From Adiantum capillus-veneris (lineage: Eukaryota > Streptophyta > Polypodiopsida > Polypodiales > Pteridaceae): DNA of 64,000 nt. The stretch is from assembly GCA_014529385.2 (NCBI GenBank), contig CM043971.1, positions 93,659,840-93,723,839 of the forward strand, given 5' to 3'. The translations under genes were made by a program, and so were the position numbers. This document shows positions 59,972 to 64,000 of the stretch, one piece after another. The notes beneath the pieces were generated by a model that saw nothing but the letters and a program-made list of their open reading frames with translations, made no database searches and had not been told where the DNA came from. Each line of letters begins with the position of its first letter. Position 1 is the stretch's first letter.

Positions 59972-60029
59972 CTCTGCACTTGAAGACTCTTACCCTATTG
60001 AGGTGGATACTGTCCTGTTTGTAGGATAA

Positions 60030-60467
60030 GTCAATGAGCCGGCATGCATTCCGAATCCTTGCTTAGCATGTCTCATAAGTCTCTAGAGTTAGACTTCCTC
60101 TTGGCATACCTTTGCCCTGAGGATCACAAGATCTAGCACTGCCGCTCTAGGTGCATGGGTAAAGATTGCACGAGGGTGTGGAAGGGCGATTGCATGCCTG
60201 CCTGACTGCCCCTCCTGCTGCACACATCCCCGTCCTCTGCTCAAGGCTGGCTGCCCAAAAACGCTAACATGGGAGGCTGCCCAAAAATGCTAGGCTGCCC
60301 TCATCACATGCTCGATGTTTTCCGGCCACCACCAAGCAAAAACGCTCGGCTGATCCACAACAAATATGCTGGGCTGAACCTTAGCAAAACACTGGGCTGA
60401 TCACAAGCCCTCCTTCCTAGTGGCTGCCCCCTTGCTGAGGCTGGTTTGAATGCATACAAGGTGACGA

Positions 60468-60502
<35 letters not shown>

Positions 60503-61780
60503 ACACACACACACACAACCAATATAGGAGAAACTCAAGACTGTACGACCCAGCCCACATCCCCCACGACCTGTAATAAATCCTATAAATGGGGAAAAAA
60601 GGAAGAGGAAGAGGCTACTGGCCACTAGGGCCCTGAGAAGTCACTAGACTGCAAGGGGGAAAATGTACCGTGTGGCACAAGGAGCCAACATGGCTATGGA
60701 ATTGAGCCAAAACCCGAGCTAGAGATGGCTAGACATTACCCGACATGAGAGAACAATCTCACATTGGCCGAGCACAGCCACAAAACAACCCTCACTCCCT
60801 AACACTCGTATGTGGGACAAGCAGGCACCGATTGGACGAATTCAGAGAGATGCGTGAACTCTAACACCCCCTCTGAGCTCCTGGAAAGGAAGTTGGATCA
60901 GGAAGCTGGAATGAGCAATCTGCAACTATAAAGAGAGGATTATGTGGATGAGGATATCTACTACAGAACTCTGAGATCAAACAATACAAGGCGCCGTAGT
61001 ATCATCCAAGCGCTACCTTGGAAAGACGTATTGGAAGTAAAATGTTGTCCGCCGCTGAAAGTCAATCTAGCTCTATCAAGAATCTCCTCAACTTAATCAA
61101 CTCACAACGCGCACAACCAGCATCTGCAGAAAATATTGCTTTTGACTGCTACAAGAGAAAGCATTATAATTGAGAGTAAAGGCATAAACTATTGGTATCC
61201 GGATCATTTTCCAACTCTCAAGTGCTCCACCCTCGAGGAAAGAGTCGAAAACTTGCACCTCTAGTCACATACCACATGCCAATATCTTCAAGCTGCTATG
61301 GGAAGTCCAAAGAATGGGACAACCAAGGCTACTGAGATATCAACTGTCCGATGACGAAGAACTAAAGGAGTGCACCGACCACCATATAGAATGATGAACT
61401 GGAAACTGTATTTCAAGGAACTCCATCAGAACTGAGAGTGAGATTGCAATTGATCTTCATCTGTCTGGAACGCATCCCGAGAGAATATCACCCCACTCTC
61501 AAAGTGAATCATGAACAAACATCCAACAGAAAGGAACACACATCAATATTGAGACTGTAGCTAATACTGCAAGATCAAGAGACCTTGCACTCAAGCTTTG
61601 CAAGAGAAGAACAAGGTGCTATAGAAAGTCACCAAATAGACTGTCGATCCTGTTCGGATGTCACAAAGTGCTGACGTGTCAAATCCCTGAAGAATGGAGC
61701 CAACTTGCAGATGCCGGTCGAGGGGCCTAAACCCTAAGAAGAACAAGCAACAGAAGAAGAAGTCCTACCAACTTATGGGA
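60030..61780. other. Unassigned, with a poly-C tract
   Basis: Poly-C at about 60469-60499 followed by CA. The segment around 60840-60890 (CGTGAACTCTAACACCCCCTC) resembles copia LTR/polypurine junctions on the minus strand, but no second LTR was found. No coding recognised. Confidence 0.4.
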
Positions 61781-61812
61781 CCCCGTCCGATGGGGCCCAA
61801 GTTCGGACGGGG
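61781..61812. repeat. Hairpin, 10-bp perfect stem
   Basis: CCCCGTCCGA / TCGGACGGGG with a 12-base loop; GGGGCCCAAGT also repeats directly across it. Confidence 0.75.
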
Positions 61813-62149
61813 CCCAAGTGACATAAAGGATTAAAATAAAGCAAGACTTGCACACATGCGTAGCAACTAATGACGTGGCAGTTTTCGGGGTTTCCGCTGA
61901 CAGTGCTGACATGGCAGATTTTTGCAAAACGCATTGACAATGCTGACGTGTTAGTTGTACTGAATTCCGTGATTTACGTTGGCAGCTTTTTGGCATTGCT
62001 CTTGGACCAGAAGCTTTTGAGTTTGAAGGCTTTTCATGTAAACTGCTTTTCATAGGCCAAGGGCCTTAAATATGTGCTAAGGGCTCATTCTCTAGCATGC
62101 TTCCAGGAATAGGTGCAGAGTCTGGAGTATTGGCTTGTACTGTGTTGAT

Positions 62150-62240
62150 GCAATATAAAGAAATACCGAAAGGGGCCCCAAGGTTTGGGGCCAATACTCT
62201 CTGGGGTGGAATTCCGCCACTCCGTGTCGCGTGTTGTCAC
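62150..62240 (+). repeat. LTR-E family, copy 2 (core)
   Basis: ATAAAGAAATACCGAAAGG, then GGCCCCAAGGTTTGGGGCCAA and CCGTGTCGCGTG in two steps, matching copy 1 in order. The surrounding 61850-62150, with CTGACGTG and CTGACATGG words, may be its U3. Confidence 0.6.
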
Positions 62241-63490
62241 CAGCGTGTGACTACTATCTATCCTTTTTGTTGATTTCTTTCTTATTATTTATTTACTTTC
62301 ACTTTTTGGAAACACCCCTCGGGAAATCTAACTGCCCTGCATTGCATAGCTAGTGTGGAACTATCCAAAGGGAGTCCAGGCCTGAGGGCAAGAGAGCACT
62401 AGGGTTGGACAAGGACTATGGTTAGCCAAGTGGGGTCATTGACTAGCCAAAGTGGAATCCTTTGCTACAGAGGCTATACTTCAGTTTTGGGTGTGGCTGC
62501 AGTGTACAAAGGGGGTCAGATGACCTAGAAAGATACAATGGCAATATCTCCTAAAATTTAGGGAACTGCTATTTTGGGACCCGAAAATGTGTTTGCGTCA
62601 TTAGCTCCGGAATGACAAGAGGAACATTTTATTGCTCTGCTGTCAAGTCAACTGACGCACCAGTTGAGATATTTTTAGCCTAGTTGGCCAAAATCAGAAA
62701 CTGGGCGAGGTGTCACTCTGTGAGCCTTCTGCTACTTCTGGCCAGAGGAGGGGGCGCCTAAAATGAGAGAGGGGGCTGATTTTCAGTTTTGTCACAGGTT
62801 AAGAGCTATGGAGTGCTTGCTTTCCCTCTTATGCACAGTGCGGTGCCATGAGTGATGCCCTGCACGCTACGCACTGCCCTCTTACTCCCCTTTGGCAGTA
62901 TGTTATGCCCCACTAGTGGGCTCTTTATTTGACCAATGTACAATTGTGTGGGTTCATGCGCGATTGCCGAGGCAAGAGCCTCTTGCACAGGTACTGGATT
63001 AGCTAGCGGCTAATCCCCCGCAGGTACAGGTGATTCGGAGAGGTTTCACGCTCGAAATCTCGTCCGATTCAAAGGGCAAGTAGCCCTACAGGTGCGGGAG
63101 CTCGAGGACTTGCTACGGATGCGACCGGCACGCGAAGCGGAGCCCGAAACAGTAAATTACAGCCTGCTGTGTATTTTTGCAGGTTTAGGGTTTTGGCCCT
63201 AAACGGACCCTAATACCCCCAGGAGGTTCGGGGATGCAAGGGGACCACTGTACAGGCGATTTGGCGCATTTTCAGGGCTGAAAACAGAGAATTCAGCGTG
63301 CTGCAGATTCTCGCCAGGTTTTGCAAAGTGCCCGTATGCGTCGGGAAAATCATTCAATGCGTGGGAATAAAGAACGTGAAGGGTTCTAGTACAGTTATGC
63401 TGCCGAAATCAGGCCAGAACAGTCAAAATTCAGCCAAGGTTGTGCGGGGCAGCTTGGAAAGAACCACAGCGTTTATTCCCTCTTTTAAAC
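62241..63490. other. Unassigned, probably LTR or leader sequence
   Basis: No long frame. Rich in GGGGGC and GGCGC words; may be body of the LTR-E elements. Confidence 0.4.
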
Positions 63491-63620
63491 AATAAAGAAA
63501 TACCGAACGGGGCGCCTAAGTTAGGGGCCAATCTGGTGTCGGTCTTCTCATACAGGTGCATTCTAGCATCTGTATCCCATTCCCCTCTCTTGTGTCACTA
63601 TAGCGCAGGTATAATAGATG
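63491..63620 (+). repeat. LTR-E family, copy 3 (core)
   Basis: AATAAAGAAATACCGAACGG, then GGCGCCTAAGTTAGGGGCCA at 63491-63530. It lies about 280 bases before a gag-like start, as expected of a 5' LTR end and leader. No initiator-Met primer site is visible. Confidence 0.6.
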
Positions 63621-63805
63621 ACTAATAATGGGTGAAAGCTAAATCAAGGTTTGAAGTAAAGTCTACCGCCCTTTTTGGATTGAACAGGCCGGTTACATGG
63701 TTCCATCGACGGGATTAAATCACTTTTTCCCATAGAAGTGAGCCTTGGTCAGTTTTGGGCTTGAAGACACAGGGGATCATAGACCAGACACAGGGAATTG
63801 CAATT

Positions 63806-64000
63806 ATGGCTGACAGACCAGATGATGTGACTGAAGAGGTTTCCTCTTCACAGGGTCAACAGACACATGAAGTGGGTGAGTCTTCAAGACCACCACAGAC
63901 GGAAGATGATATATTTAGGACCCAGTTGGCTACTGTTGTGGCTATGTTCACACAAGTAATGCAGAACCCGAGGTTTTTAGCCTTTTTGCAACCTCTTGTT
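63806..64000 (+). CDS. Start of a gag-like frame, cut by the window end
   Basis: 65 open codons from ATG to the last base, beginning MADRPDDVTEEVSSSQGQ and containing FRTQLATVVAMFTQVMQNPRF. The acidic, Ser/Gln-rich start followed by a hydrophobic amphipathic stretch resembles the N-terminus of plant Ty3/gypsy Gag proteins, and the preceding LTR-E motif fits. The diagnostic capsid and knuckle lie outside the window, so the family is inferred. Confidence 0.5.
   Translation, partial: MADRPDDVTEEVSSSQGQQTHEVGESSRPPQTEDDIFRTQLATVVAMFTQVMQNPRFLAFLQPLV

Overview
This window is plant nuclear DNA made almost entirely of nested, mostly broken retrotransposons. I found no intact host gene, rRNA or convincing functional tRNA. 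The assignment to a land plant with a large repeat-rich genome rests on chromodomain Ty3/gypsy elements, Ty1/copia elements primed by initiator tRNA-Met, L1-type LINE remnants and very long GA/CT, GT and poly-C/poly-G tracts. I cannot name the species; a fern or similar large-genome plant is only a guess.

Region by region. 1-1017: unrecognised DNA and CT microsatellites. 1018-19805: a chromovirus (Gyp-A) in two head-to-head copies forming a very large palindrome around a 9-base spacer at 5963-5971. The left arm is on the minus strand (1140-5962). The right arm is on the plus strand (5972-9550, resuming 19014-19500). The right arm is split by a 9.46-kb LTR element (TRG-1, 9551-19013, target duplication GTAC). 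TRG-1 is minus-strand, has roughly 3-kb microsatellite-filled LTRs, CCHC/gag-like ORFs and a possible envelope-like ORF with a membrane helix, and no pol. 19806-22935: a possible Helitron end, unassigned DNA and a minus-strand L1-type LINE. The LINE is interrupted by Cop-1 (22936-28485, target duplication CCTTC). Cop-2 (28576-32803, target duplication AGGGG) lies beside it. 32804-36910: a decayed chromovirus end with its LTR, a copia fragment, a fragment of the TRG-1 LTR, and another LINE 3' fragment.

36911-51943 holds a second head-to-head pair of chromoviruses. Gyp-B1 (minus, 36911-43936) is young: its LTRs are nearly identical and its gag-pol frame is broken by one visible stop. It appears to sit in the 5' LTR of Gyp-B2 (plus, 43937-51943), whose coding region is ruined although its LTRs are only slightly diverged. 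51944-57489 is gene-poor, with microsatellites, a tRNA-like Pol III unit and a short inverted repeat. 57490-58470 is a truncated gypsy RT (Gyp-D). 58471-64000 contains three copies of an LTR motif (AATAAA followed by ACCGAAAGGGGCGCC-like sequence), an 84-bp tandem duplication and, at the right edge, the start of an open gag-like frame.

How the parts relate: the elements are parasites layered in time. Copia and gypsy elements here use tRNA-Met priming and polypurine tracts, and several defective members (TRG-1, Gyp-B2, Cop-2) would have needed proteins from intact relatives such as a Gyp-B1-like copy. No host pathway or operon-like system is visible.
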